64,000 nucleotides of DNA from Bacteroidales bacterium (lineage in GTDB: Bacteria; Bacteroidota; Bacteroidia; Bacteroidales; P3). Of the stretch, positions 53,201-61,456 are shown piece by piece. Position 1 is the stretch's first letter. Each line of letters begins with the position of its first letter. The stretch covers positions 1-64,000 of the forward strand of contig JAFYSZ010000024.1 in the NCBI GenBank assembly GCA_017559135.1, given 5' to 3'. The notes below the pieces were generated by a model that was given only the letters and a program-made list of their open reading frames with translations, was not told the DNA's origin and made no database searches. Both the position numbers and the translations under genes were made by a program.

Positions 53201-55748
53201 GGCAATAGATAATATTTCATTAGTAGAAGGTAACTGTGGACAAGTAGTTGATTTGAATGTAGAGTATGCTCAGGGTGCAGAAGGTATAGATGCGACTGTA
53301 TCTTTTGTTGATTATTCTCAAAATGCTTCATACGTTATAGAATATAAATCAGAGTTTGATGCAGATTGGACTGTAATGACATCTACAACTCAATCACAAG
53401 TAATAACAGGTCTTGATTTTAATACAGAATATTCTTTCAGAGTTGCTGTGGTTTGTCAAGATGGAAACCAAACAGATTATACAGAAATTACAGTACAAAC
53501 ACCTTGTGGAGCTATCTCGCAACTTCCTTGGGGTGAATCGTTCAATATTGCACCTGATGAATGTTGGACTTTAAGAAAAGGTGCTTTGACAGACACTGTA
53601 TATACAAATGATTTACAAATACCATCTACTTATGAAAGTCCATGGACATTTGACGCTACAAATGCAGTAGGTGGCGTAAGCAATGGAAGAATGCAAGCAT
53701 ACGTATATGGAACAACTGCAAAATTCTGGTTGATTTCTCCAACTATAAACATACCAACAGAAGGAGTTTATGAATTGAGCTTAGATGTTTTAGCTCGTAC
53801 AACAATGGACGATGCTGCTCCTGCTCCTGCTCCAGATGATAGATTTGCAGTTTTAGTATCTACTGATAACGGTATTAGTTGGACAACATCAAATGCTATT
53901 ATCTACACAGATTCTGATGCTGACACTACTCGTGATTTTGCTGATTTTAATCAAACTCCAACAAGAGTTAAGTTTAAATTAGAAAATGCAGAAGGTGTAG
54001 CATATTCTGGATTTGTAAGATTTGCATTCTATGTAGAAAGTACTCAATCTAACGGAAGTAATTATGTGTTTATAGATAATATTGCGGTAAATCAATGGTC
54101 AGATTGTGAATCTCCATTCAACCTTTCTGTAAATAATATTACTAATAACACTGTAGATTTAACATTCCCTGAGAACGAAGGTGTAGAAGGTTGGGAATAT
54201 ATTGTAGTTCCACAAGGTGGAAGCATTGAAGCAGCAATTCCTGTTGAAATAGCAGAAAGTCCTGCAATTATAGATAATCTTGAATCAGAAATGAATTACA
54301 CTGTTCATTTGAGAGCAATTTGTAGCGAAACTTCTGTTTCACCTTGGTCAGTAGGAGTTTCATTTACAACTACACCAGACCCAACTCCAATACCATATAC
54401 TTGTGATTTTAACTTTGAACAAGGACAAGCAACAGGTTGGTTGTTGAAAAATGGTACTTGTGCTAATGAATGGGTTGTTGCAAATCCAGCTTCTCTAACA
54501 TCAGGAGCATTATTTGTTTCAGACGATAATGGAGTAAGCACAAATTATGGTAATGGTATTTCTGTGATAGTGGCAGAAAAAGTATTCTCATTTGGAGAAT
54601 CAGATTCTATTGCAATAAGTTTTGACCTTACAGTAGGAGGGGAAGTAATAGGAGATAATGCTTACGATTACTTAAAAGTATTTTTAGTTCCAGAAAATAC
54701 ATCGTTTGAACCTTCATTAGAATATCCACTTCCAGCATACGCTAGTGCAAACTATTCACAAGGCGTAATATTGACAAATGCAGAAGGAGGATATTATATA
54801 GCAAATCAAACAGCAACAATAAACATTGAAATGCCAACTCCACAACAAACAAGCAAATTGGTATTTGTTTGGGTTAATGACGAATCAACAGGAATTCAAC
54901 CAGGTGCTATAATAGATAATTTTAGCATTACAGAAATAAATCCTGCAACTCCTTGTTTTGCTCCAACAAACCTTGTTATAGAAAATTCAAACGATACAAC
55001 TAATTTCTCTTGGCAAGTAGCAGGAACAGAAACACAATGGGAAGTTCGCTTGGGTGAAGCAGAATCGGTAGTAGTTGAAGCTCCTGCATACCAATTCTTA
55101 AATCTTGCAATTGGACAATACACAGCATACGTAAGAGCTATTTGTTCTGAGGGAACATATTCTGAATGGGCATCAATAGATTTTGAAATAGCTGTTGTAG
55201 CACCGGTTATAACAACAAACGATGCAACAAACATAACAGCAAATTCAGCAACCTTAACAGCAAGCGTTCAATTAGGAAATCAAACTCCAAGCTCAGTAGG
55301 ATTTAGATATAAAGCAGTTTCAGCAGAAGAATGGATAGAAGAAACTATTTCTACTACTTCTTATGATGCTTTAAGCCTTGAAGTATCTAACTTACTAACA
55401 GCAACAGAATATGAATTTAAAGCATTTGTAGTTTGTGGAGAAACAGAATATGAAGGAGAAGTAAAAACATTCACAACTCTTGCTTCATTGACAGAAGAGT
55501 TAAGCAATATGCTTTCTGTTAGTTTGTATCCTAATCCTGCAAAACAATCTACAACATTAGAGTTTTCAGCTTTGAATAGCGAGGCTAAGATTTCAATTGT
55601 TAATATGAAGGGACAAATCGTAAAAACAATAGATATTCAACCTTCTCAAAGCTATGAATTGAACTTAACTGATTTTGCAAGTGGAGTTTATTATGTAAAA
55701 GTAATTACAGATGGCAAAATCATAACACAAAAACTAATAGTTGAATAG
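50202..55748 (+). CDS. Giant modular T9SS surface protein (1848 residues), paralogue
   Basis: Signal peptide at residues 1-22 (RLNAQ). Same plan as the upstream gene: N-terminal domain 23-200, then five jelly-roll modules starting near 303, 562, 837, 1102 and 1397, alternating with fibronectin type III units (206, 470, 737, 1011, 1302, 1585, 1665), and a type A sorting domain at about 1767-1848 (YPNPAKQSTT...GVYYVKVITDG...QKLIVE). It lacks one jelly-roll/FN3 pair that the paralogue has. ATG 50202 is used; earlier codons to 50160 overlap the promoter. Codon choice changes along the gene (see findings). Likely adhesin, translocated by T9SS. Confidence 0.88.
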   Translation: MSKFRKNWIILLFLLFGMRLNAQTEVQIGNGTQTGYIPVVAMYTASYVQSLYLSTELQAGLITSISYQYALSEEITTSPTTIYMAEVSRSSYGGSTDRVPADSLTQVFSGSVTFSQGWVTINLTTPFNYTGAGNLVVAYLNNTGQSLSWEEAYFYVTPTTENMSNMAASWDGTLDINNIASGWMSPNESLAARPNTKFVFSSAEGFCFPPQNVTMSGITDNSAVVSWTAPEGQTTFGVAYKEASAETWVTLPNVTGTTTTLTDLEGLTNYSVKVWTICGEESLSNEVVRTFTTDVSSSQITYLPYNESFDTQESVSSWLLENGNNVNKWYWGTVENNTTELPTSGALFISSNDGLANVYNNGEESEVFAKKYIHFPEALNFKFAFDVKCIGEEDWDELYVHLVPNGQSANDNNLIGAYSGIMNWERQEILLPASYANQTMQLVFRWYNDNMSGANPPAAIDNISLVALTCGMVNNLAVAFDENEEGVIAEVSFSNANPAVDSYIVEYAMNGTDDWTSITVDTTIAEITGLPYATSYSVRVKVHCADDSMSEYSETLSFTTPCGMITSFPWTEGFENPFVAPEGLGNADAPLCWVQFTRDDYYMWDRNTVYPSSGSGCLRGMNSTYSSDANAWMISPAMQFTGEEMLVFKMKRQYESQIAKLKIYTLSETEQPLSSISDTSRFQLVRSIELSGPGADYTTYEVGLSSLQGQGRFAFVYSEPANTFFIDDVSVEALPDCPNVYGVTAQRVGTNSASVNFDTSNGNNSGWVIAYGQANSESDFNPETVPANQQITITSADQLPYIVEGLTSGAYYFSVKQDCGGAYSPAVSVFIPVVNNIPYTQNFDSNIAGEWDLGLYSGTNKWVIGTATSNSEAPGSSMYISDNNGDSNTYNFTSQSKSYAVTYISFGQAPQFTLTYDWKAMGQTIGISAYDYGKVYLLPDSMNITTSQTINNSYAISGDLVNQNTWQSDTIEIDATYANSVRKLVFAWYNNSSTGTNPALAIDNISLVEGNCGQVVDLNVEYAQGAEGIDATVSFVDYSQNASYVIEYKSEFDADWTVMTSTTQSQVITGLDFNTEYSFRVAVVCQDGNQTDYTEITVQTPCGAISQLPWGESFNIAPDECWTLRKGALTDTVYTNDLQIPSTYESPWTFDATNAVGGVSNGRMQAYVYGTTAKFWLISPTINIPTEGVYELSLDVLARTTMDDAAPAPAPDDRFAVLVSTDNGISWTTSNAIIYTDSDADTTRDFADFNQTPTRVKFKLENAEGVAYSGFVRFAFYVESTQSNGSNYVFIDNIAVNQWSDCESPFNLSVNNITNNTVDLTFPENEGVEGWEYIVVPQGGSIEAAIPVEIAESPAIIDNLESEMNYTVHLRAICSETSVSPWSVGVSFTTTPDPTPIPYTCDFNFEQGQATGWLLKNGTCANEWVVANPASLTSGALFVSDDNGVSTNYGNGISVIVAEKVFSFGESDSIAISFDLTVGGEVIGDNAYDYLKVFLVPENTSFEPSLEYPLPAYASANYSQGVILTNAEGGYYIANQTATINIEMPTPQQTSKLVFVWVNDESTGIQPGAIIDNFSITEINPATPCFAPTNLVIENSNDTTNFSWQVAGTETQWEVRLGEAESVVVEAPAYQFLNLAIGQYTAYVRAICSEGTYSEWASIDFEIAVVAPVITTNDATNITANSATLTASVQLGNQTPSSVGFRYKAVSAEEWIEETISTTSYDALSLEVSNLLTATEYEFKAFVVCGETEYEGEVKTFTTLASLTEELSNMLSVSLYPNPAKQSTTLEFSALNSEAKISIVNMKGQIVKTIDIQPSQSYELNLTDFASGVYYVKVITDGKIITQKLIVE

Positions 55749-55766
55749 TTTAATTCTCAATAACAT

Positions 55767-55806
55767 AAGCGGAGTAACGACAAAAAACGTTACTCCGCTT
55801 TTTTTT
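55767..55806 (+). terminator. Terminator of the 1848-residue protein gene
   Basis: Perfect 13-bp stem AAGCGGAGTAACG (55767-55779) with 55788-55800, then eight T. Confidence 0.92.
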
Positions 55807-55823
55807 AAGTCATTAAGTTTTAT

Positions 55824-55831
55824 TATTTTTG
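55824..55831 (+). promoter_or_regulatory. Probable -7 element of trpS
   Basis: TATTTTTG fits TAnnTTTG and ends only 6 bases before the trpS ATG; the -33 position falls in the T tract of the preceding terminator. Confidence 0.5.
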
Positions 55832-55837
55832 CACACT

Positions 55838-56833
55838 ATGAAGACAATAGTAAGCGGAATGCGTCCCACAGGAAACCTACACTTAGGAAACTATTTTGGG
55901 GCATTAAGAAATTTTATTCAATTACAAGAGAAAGAAAATTGTTTCTTTTTTATAGCAGATTATCATTCACTAACCACTCACCCAAATCCGCAGGATTTAC
56001 ATCAAAGGGTAAGAACAATACTTGCACAATACATAGCTTGTGGTTTAGATCCTGAAAAAGCAACAATCTATGTTCAAAGCCAAGTTCCAGAAACAGCAGA
56101 ATTATATATGTTCCTAAATATGAATGCGTATTTAGGAGAATTGGAAAGAGTAACTTCTTTTAAGGATAAGGTAAGACAAAATCCTCAAAACGTTAATGCA
56201 GGACTTTTGACTTATCCAACGCTTATGGCGGCAGATATAATCTTACATAAAGCAACTCACGTGCCTGTTGGAAAAGACCAAGAGCAACACTTGGAAATGA
56301 CAAGAACCTTTGCAGGAAGATTTAATCGTATGTATGGAGTAGATTACTTTCCAGAACCAGTAGCATACAATTTTACAGGCGAGTTAATCAAAGTTCCAGG
56401 ATTGGACGGTAGCGGAAAAATGGGCAAAAGCGAAGGAGAAGGCAATGCAATCTTCTTAACAGACGAGCCAAACGTCTTGAAGAAAAAAATAATGAGAGCA
56501 AAAACCGATGCAGGTCCTCAAACTCCAAATTCAGAAAAGACAACAGAGATAGAAAACCTTTTTTCGCTAATGAAACTTGTTTCAAAAGAAGAAATTATTA
56601 AGGAATTTGACGCTCAATATGCCGATTGCACAATAAGATATGGCGATTTGAAAAAACAATTAGCCGAAGATATGGAGAATTTTGTAGCACCTTTAAGAGA
56701 AAGAATAAAAGAAGTTGAATCAGATGCAGCATATCTTTCAAAGGTTGCAAAGATTGGAAATGAAAAAGCAAGAGAATCGGCAATCAAAACACTCAAAGAA
56801 GTAAGAGAAATCATAGGATTTAGAAATATATAA
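55838..56833 (+). CDS. trpS: Tryptophanyl-tRNA synthetase
   Basis: A 331-residue class I aminoacyl-tRNA synthetase. HIGH-type motif PTGNLHLGNYFGAL at residues 10-23, KMSKS-type GKMGKSEG near residue 195, and the Trp-binding region MAADIILHKATHVPVGKDQEQHLE identify TrpRS. ATG 55838 gives the normal N-terminus (MKTIVSGMRPTG); the TTG three codons earlier is inside the promoter box. yebC follows after 23 bases. Confidence 0.95.
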   Translation: MKTIVSGMRPTGNLHLGNYFGALRNFIQLQEKENCFFFIADYHSLTTHPNPQDLHQRVRTILAQYIACGLDPEKATIYVQSQVPETAELYMFLNMNAYLGELERVTSFKDKVRQNPQNVNAGLLTYPTLMAADIILHKATHVPVGKDQEQHLEMTRTFAGRFNRMYGVDYFPEPVAYNFTGELIKVPGLDGSGKMGKSEGEGNAIFLTDEPNVLKKKIMRAKTDAGPQTPNSEKTTEIENLFSLMKLVSKEEIIKEFDAQYADCTIRYGDLKKQLAEDMENFVAPLRERIKEVESDAAYLSKVAKIGNEKARESAIKTLKEVREIIGFRNI

Positions 56834-56856
56834 ATAAAAAATAAAAATAAATAGAT

Positions 56857-57600
56857 ATGTCAGGACATAATAAGTGGTCAACAATTAAAAGAAAAAAAGG
56901 AGCATTAGACAGCAAACGTTCAAAAATTTTTTCTAAGATAATCAAAGATATTACAGTTGCAGTAAAAGAAGGAGGTCCAGATCCTGATTCAAATGCAAGA
57001 CTTCGTTTAGCAGTAGCAAATGCCAAAGGTGCAAATATGCCAAAAGATACTTTGCAAAGAGCAATCAACAAAGCGGGAGATAAAAACACAGCAGCATTGC
57101 AAGAATTAACTTTTGAATGCTACGCACCTCACGGAATAGCAGTTTTTGTTGAGTGTTTAACAGACAATAACAACCGTTCCGTAGCAGCAGTTCGTTCAGT
57201 TTTCAATAAATTTGGAGGAACAATGGGAACAAATGGCTCATTAGGATTCATTTTCCAAAGAAAAGGAGTTTTCCAAATTGCAATAGGAGAAAGAGATGCT
57301 GATGAATTAGAAATGGCATTGATAGAAGCAGGAGCAGATGAAATAGAAAGAGAAGACGAATACTTCACTGTTTACACAAAAATGGAAGATTTTGCTTCAA
57401 TGCAAAAAGGATTGGAAGAAGCAGGTATAGAAGCAGAAAGTGCAGAACTTCAAAGAATACCAAATACTACAACAGAACTTCCATTAGCAGAAGGATTAAA
57501 AGTAATGAAACTAATAAATCTTTTGGAAGAAGACGATGATGTACAAGCAGTTTACCATACGTTAGAAATGACTGACGAGTTAATGGAAAACGCTGAATAA
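56857..57600 (+). CDS. yebC: YebC/PmpR family protein
   Basis: A 247-residue member of the YebC/TACO1 family, with the hallmark start SGHNKWSTIKRKKGALDSKRSKIFSK-type region and PDSNARLRLAVANAKGANMPKD. Family members bind DNA as regulators (PmpR) or help ribosomes through proline runs. Length is normal. It probably shares a transcript with trpS (23-base gap) and is ended by the hairpin at 57611. Confidence 0.94.
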   Translation: MSGHNKWSTIKRKKGALDSKRSKIFSKIIKDITVAVKEGGPDPDSNARLRLAVANAKGANMPKDTLQRAINKAGDKNTAALQELTFECYAPHGIAVFVECLTDNNNRSVAAVRSVFNKFGGTMGTNGSLGFIFQRKGVFQIAIGERDADELEMALIEAGADEIEREDEYFTVYTKMEDFASMQKGLEEAGIEAESAELQRIPNTTTELPLAEGLKVMKLINLLEEDDDVQAVYHTLEMTDELMENAE

Positions 57601-57610
57601 ATTATTTTAC

Positions 57611-57640
57611 AAAGAGGGCTTTTCATTAAGCCCTCTTTTT
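57611..57640 (+). terminator. Terminator of trpS-yebC
   Basis: 11-bp stem AAAGAGGGCTT (57611-57621) with AAGCCCTCTTT (57628-57638), then T residues. Confidence 0.9.
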
Positions 57641-57658
57641 CATTTAACAAAACGAATT

Positions 57659-58363
57659 ATGCTATATTTAGTTCCAACTCCAATAGGCAATCTTGAAGAT
57701 ATGACATTTAGGGCAGTCAAAGTGCTAAATAATGTACAATTGATATTAGCCGAAGACACAAGAACCTCACGCCCTTTATTAAATCATTATGAAATCACAA
57801 CACCTCTGCAATCGCATCATTTATTTAATGAACATCAAAACCTAAACTATATAATTGAGCGATTATTATCAGGAGAAGATATAGCATTGATAACAGATGC
57901 AGGAACACCCGGCATATCCGATCCGGGATTTCTTTTAGTAAGAGAATGCGTTCGCAACAATATAGAAGTAACTTGTCTTCCGGGAGCAACGGCTTTTGTA
58001 CCTGCACTTGTAAGTTCGGGATTCCCTTGCGAGAAGTTTTGCTTCGAGGGATTTCTTCCTCATAAAAAAGGACGTCAAACCCGTTTGGAATTTCTAAAAA
58101 CCGAAACCCGCACAATAATCTTTTACGAATCGCCTCACCGTCTTTACAAAACTTTGCAACAATTTTGTGAAACCTTTGGCGAAGAAAGAAATGTTAGCGT
58201 ATCAAGAGAAATTAGCAAAAAATTTGAAGAAATCACAAGAGGTACTCTAAAAGAAGTAACCGAGCATTTCGCAGAAAAAAATGTAAAAGGAGAGATAGTA
58301 ATTGTGCTTTCAGCCGAAGAGAAAATTATTTCTAAGAAAGAGAAAAATAACTCTATGAAATAA
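57659..58363 (+). CDS. rsmI: 16S rRNA 2'-O-ribose C1402 methyltransferase
   Basis: A 234-residue SAM-dependent methyltransferase of the tetrapyrrole-methylase fold. Motifs: YLVPTPIGNLEDMTFRA at the start, LAEDTRTSRPLLNHY, and ITDAGTPGISDPGFLL. RsmI modifies C1402 in the decoding centre of 16S rRNA. The last 15 or so residues (KIISKKEKNNSMK) and the stop are encoded by units of the 21-bp repeat, so the tail is not conserved protein. It is convergent with ruvC. Confidence 0.94.
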   Translation: MLYLVPTPIGNLEDMTFRAVKVLNNVQLILAEDTRTSRPLLNHYEITTPLQSHHLFNEHQNLNYIIERLLSGEDIALITDAGTPGISDPGFLLVRECVRNNIEVTCLPGATAFVPALVSSGFPCEKFCFEGFLPHKKGRQTRLEFLKTETRTIIFYESPHRLYKTLQQFCETFGEERNVSVSREISKKFEEITRGTLKEVTEHFAEKNVKGEIVIVLSAEEKIISKKEKNNSMK

Positions 58364-58411
58364 TTTTCTAAAACAAAGAAATAATTTTCTAAAACAAAGA
58401 GTTATTTTACC
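58349..58411 (+). repeat. 21-bp-period intergenic repeat, 3 units
   Basis: Units at 58349-58369 (head AACTCTATG), 58370-58390 (head AAAACAAAG) and 58391-58411, with a degenerate copy before. The body of the first two is AAATAATTTTCT. The array overlaps the 3' ends of both rsmI and ruvC and links them. Confidence 0.85.
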
Positions 58412-58977
58412 CTATCAGGATTTTGACTTACGAAACTTGCCCAAGAAGATTTTTTAGATGAGGTTTTCTTCGCAGAAGAGTCAGAAACCAACAAATCTTC
58501 CTTTTGATAACTATGGCAAACCGCCACCGCAAGAGCATCAGTCGCATCAAGATAGGAAGGAATTGCCTCAAACTTAAATATTCTCTGCAACATATTTGCC
58601 ACTTGCTCTTTTGAAGCAGCACCATTGCCTGTTATAGATTGTTTAATCTTGCGAGGAGAATACTCAACAAAAGGAATGCTTCTTGAAAATGCCGCTGCAA
58701 TACAAATTCCCTGTGCTCTACCAAGTTTTAACATCGATTGCACGTTTTTTCCAAAGAAAGGAGCCTCAATAGCGAGTATATCAGGTTTGAAAATGTCTAT
58801 AATCTCTGTGATTTTATCAAAAAGCATTTTCATTTTTGTGCTTAATTCATCTTTTGTGCCAAGTACTATCACGTCCATTTTAAGCAAAGAAGTTTCTTTT
58901 CCTTTTTGCTCAATAATAGAATAGCCAAGGATATTTGTGCCTGGGTCAATTCCGAGAATAACTCTTTCTTTCTCCAT
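58402..58977 (-). CDS. ruvC: Holliday junction endonuclease RuvC
   Basis: A 191-residue RNase H-fold resolvase that cuts four-way junctions with RuvAB. Acidic residues are in place: Asp in GIDPGTNILGYS (residues 9-20), Glu in AIEAPFFGKN, and the aspartates of YLDATDALAVAVCH. The C-terminal 25 residues (Ser/Lys-rich) extend beyond the usual domain, a feature shared by other Bacteroidota RuvC. A -7 box (59000-59007) precedes the ATG by 22 bases. Confidence 0.95.
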   Translation of the reverse strand: MEKERVILGIDPGTNILGYSIIEQKGKETSLLKMDVIVLGTKDELSTKMKMLFDKITEIIDIFKPDILAIEAPFFGKNVQSMLKLGRAQGICIAAAFSRSIPFVEYSPRKIKQSITGNGAASKEQVANMLQRIFKFEAIPSYLDATDALAVAVCHSYQKEDLLVSDSSAKKTSSKKSSWASFVSQNPDRVK

Positions 58978-58999
58978 ATTTTTTTACTGAATTTTTTTA

Positions 59000-59007
59000 C
59001 AAAGATA
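59000..59007 (-). promoter_or_regulatory. Probable -7 element of ruvC
   Basis: TATCTTTG on the minus strand fits TAnnTTTG; -33 not clear. Confidence 0.5.
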
Positions 59008-59039
59008 CGTTTTTTATGCGTTAAAAACCTTAAAATCTT

Positions 59040-59070
59040 TTTGGAAATTCAATAAGTAGTCGTATATTTG
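59040..59070 (+). promoter_or_regulatory. Promoter of the POT transporter gene
   Basis: TTTG (59040-59043), 19 bases, TATATTTG (59063-59070). Confidence 0.75.
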
Positions 59071-59123
59071 CACGCTAAAAATTAGAAAATAGTAATAATT
59101 AATAACAAAAAAAGAAAAAAGCG

Positions 59124-60674
59124 ATGTTTAAAGGACACCCAAAAGGCCTTATTTCGGCAGCCTTAAGTAATATGGGAGAGCGTTTTGGCTACTATATTAT
59201 GAATGCCGTGTTAGTGTTGTTCCTTTGCTCAAAGTTTGGTTTGAGTGACGCAACAGCAGTAATCATTTATTCTTGCTTTTATTGCGGAATATACATTTTA
59301 AGTTTGGTTGGTGGTATTATTGCTGACAAAACTCAAAATTACAAAGGTACAATTCAAGCTGGTTTGGTAACAATGGCAACAGGTTACATTCTTTTAGCTA
59401 TTCCAATCACAGCAACAGATGCAAATCAAGCTTGGTTATTACCATTAACTTGCTTTGCGTTATTGATGATTGCCTTTGGTAACGGATTATTCAAAGGAAA
59501 CTTACAAGCAATCGTTGGACAATTGTATGATAACTTTGAAGCAGAAGAAGCTAAAAAAGGAGAAGAAGCTCTTAAACTTGCAAAAGATAAAAGAGACTCT
59601 GGATTCCAAATTTTCTATGTATTCATTAACGTTGGAGGTCTTATAGCTCCTTTCGTTGCTCCACTTATCAGATCTTGGTGGTTAAAAGTTAATGGATTTA
59701 TCTATAACGCTAAACTTCCTGCTCTTTGCCACGAACAATTAAATGGTACATTAGCAGGAGATAAATTAACAAACTATAACGAATTGTCTGCAAGTGCAGT
59801 TGTTGAAGCAGGTACAGCATTTGAACCAACTGCATACTTAGAAATATTCAATCAAGGAGTACACTTCTCATTCATTGCTTCAGTTCTTGCAATGTTGATT
59901 TCATTAACAATATTCCTTTGCACAAAGAAAAAACTTCCTACACCTGCTAAAAAAGCTGCAACAGAATCTGTTGGTTATACAGCAGAAGAAAAACTTGCAA
60001 TGGCAAAAGAAATTAAACAAAGACTTTATGCTTTATTTGCAGTATTAGGAATTGCAATATTCTTCTGGTTCTCATTCCACCAAAATGGTGCTTCATTCTC
60101 ATTATTCGCAAGAGACTTTATGGATACTTCTAAGGTAGCACCTGAATTCTTACAAGCAATCAATCCATTCTTTGTAATAGTTTTAACTCCTATTATTATG
60201 GGATTCTTTGCTATGTTGGCAAGAAAAGGAAAAGCTGTTTCAACTCCAAGAAAAATTGCAATAGGTATGGGATTAGCTGCTTTGGCTTACATATTCCTTG
60301 CAATATTCTCTTACATCAAAGGTTATCCATCAGCAACTGACTACTTAGCATTACCTGTTGCAGAACAAGAAGCTTCAAGAGCAGGAGTTTGGGTATTCTT
60401 TGTAACATATTTCTTCTTGACTGTTGCTGAATTGTTCATTTCTCCACTTGGATTATCATTCGTTTCTAAGGTAGCACCTAAACATATGTTAGGTTTATGC
60501 CAAGGATTGTGGTTAGGAGCAACAGCAGTTGGTAACGCATTCTTGTTCTTAGGCTCAATGATGTACAATGCTATTCCATTGTGGTTATGTTGGACAGTAT
60601 TCGTTATAATATGCTTGATTTCAATGGGAGTAATGTTTGGTATGGTTAAATGGCTTGAAAGAGTAGCTAAATAA
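59124..60674 (+). CDS. POT/PTR family peptide transporter
   Basis: A 516-residue MFS transporter of the proton-dependent oligopeptide group. The signature ExxERFxYY appears as NMGERFGYYIMNAVLVLF at residues 15-32. There are 12 to 14 hydrophobic segments; an extra hydrophilic stretch lies near residues 135-155 (AEEAKKGEEALKLAKDKRD) and a long loop near 190-245. It probably imports di- or tripeptides with protons, consistent with an amino-acid-fermenting life. It stands alone between its own promoter and terminator. Confidence 0.88.
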   Translation: MFKGHPKGLISAALSNMGERFGYYIMNAVLVLFLCSKFGLSDATAVIIYSCFYCGIYILSLVGGIIADKTQNYKGTIQAGLVTMATGYILLAIPITATDANQAWLLPLTCFALLMIAFGNGLFKGNLQAIVGQLYDNFEAEEAKKGEEALKLAKDKRDSGFQIFYVFINVGGLIAPFVAPLIRSWWLKVNGFIYNAKLPALCHEQLNGTLAGDKLTNYNELSASAVVEAGTAFEPTAYLEIFNQGVHFSFIASVLAMLISLTIFLCTKKKLPTPAKKAATESVGYTAEEKLAMAKEIKQRLYALFAVLGIAIFFWFSFHQNGASFSLFARDFMDTSKVAPEFLQAINPFFVIVLTPIIMGFFAMLARKGKAVSTPRKIAIGMGLAALAYIFLAIFSYIKGYPSATDYLALPVAEQEASRAGVWVFFVTYFFLTVAELFISPLGLSFVSKVAPKHMLGLCQGLWLGATAVGNAFLFLGSMMYNAIPLWLCWTVFVIICLISMGVMFGMVKWLERVAK

Positions 60675-60710
60675 TCTTAAAGAAAAAACATTAAACCTTA
60701 AATAAATATT

Positions 60711-60750
60711 AAAGGGATTGAGTTTTTTTTAATTCAATCCCTTTATTTTT
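60711..60750 (+). terminator. Terminator of the POT gene
   Basis: 11-bp stem AAAGGGATTGA (60711-60721) with TCAATCCCTTT (60734-60744), then ATTTTT. Confidence 0.9.
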
Positions 60751-60783
60751 TTGCTATATAGTCGGTGTTTTATTGAAAAAACG

Positions 60784-60791
60784 TATATTTG
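60784..60791 (+). promoter_or_regulatory. Probable -7 element of the S4/DUF5606 pair
   Basis: TATATTTG, 22 bases before the ATG at 60814; -33 not clear. Confidence 0.45.
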
Positions 60792-60813
60792 CAAACTCTA
60801 AAATTTAAGAAAA

Positions 60814-61023
60814 ATGGAATTTGAATTAAGAGAAGAGCAAGAATTTATTACTTTGATACAATTATTAAAGGCAGTTGGCGTTTCTTATAATGGGGCTGAG
60901 GCTCAAAGAATGGTGGTTGAGGGGTTGGTTTATTTGAATGGTGAGCTTGAAAGCAGAAAGCGAGCAAAGATTCGTAGGGGAGATGTTGTGAAAGTATTTG
61001 ATAAAGAAATTATAGTAAGATAA
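60814..61023 (+). CDS. Small S4-domain RNA-binding protein
   Basis: A 69-residue stand-alone S4 domain (YaaA/YbcJ type): ITLIQLLKAVGVSYNGAEAQRMVVEG, then VYLNGELESRKRAKIRRGDVV, the usual alpha-L RNA-binding pattern. It presumably binds rRNA or tRNA; partner unknown. The DUF5606 gene follows after 29 bases, likely on the same transcript. Confidence 0.9.
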   Translation: MEFELREEQEFITLIQLLKAVGVSYNGAEAQRMVVEGLVYLNGELESRKRAKIRRGDVVKVFDKEIIVR

Positions 61024-61052
61024 TATTAAACTAAATAAAACAATAAAGAAAA

Positions 61053-61451
61053 ATGGATTTAAGTACAATTCTATCAATTTCGGGAAAACCGGGCTTATTC
61101 AAGCTGATATCTCAAACAAAGACAGGAGCGTTAGTGGAATCCTTATTAGACTCAAAGCGTTATCCTGCATTCTCAAATGAAAAAATATCTTCCTTAGCAG
61201 ATATTAGCATTTTTACAATAGATGATGATATTTCGCTTCAATCAGCTTTGCAAGCAATTTATAAAAAAGAAAACGGGGGAGAGTGTATCAATCACAAAGC
61301 ACCAGAAAGCGAAATAATAGCTTATATGAAAGAGGTTCTACCAAATTTTGACGAAGAAAGGGTTTATGTTTCTGATATGAGAAAACTTTTTTCTTGGTAC
61401 AATCTTTTAAATTCTAAACAACTTATAGATTTAGAAACAGAAGAAGAATAA
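61053..61451 (+). CDS. DUF5606 family protein
   Basis: A 132-residue soluble protein like the Bacteroidota family DUF5606: MDLSTILSISGKPGLFKLIS, SLLDSKRYPAFSNEKISSLADISIFT, then VLPNFDEERVYVSDMRKLFSWYNLL. Function is unknown. Two domains are likely, a small beta-barrel-like N-terminal half and a helical C-terminal half that ends acidic (LETEEE). It follows the S4 gene. Confidence 0.8.
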   Translation: MDLSTILSISGKPGLFKLISQTKTGALVESLLDSKRYPAFSNEKISSLADISIFTIDDDISLQSALQAIYKKENGGECINHKAPESEIIAYMKEVLPNFDEERVYVSDMRKLFSWYNLLNSKQLIDLETEEE

Positions 61452-61456
61452 AATAT

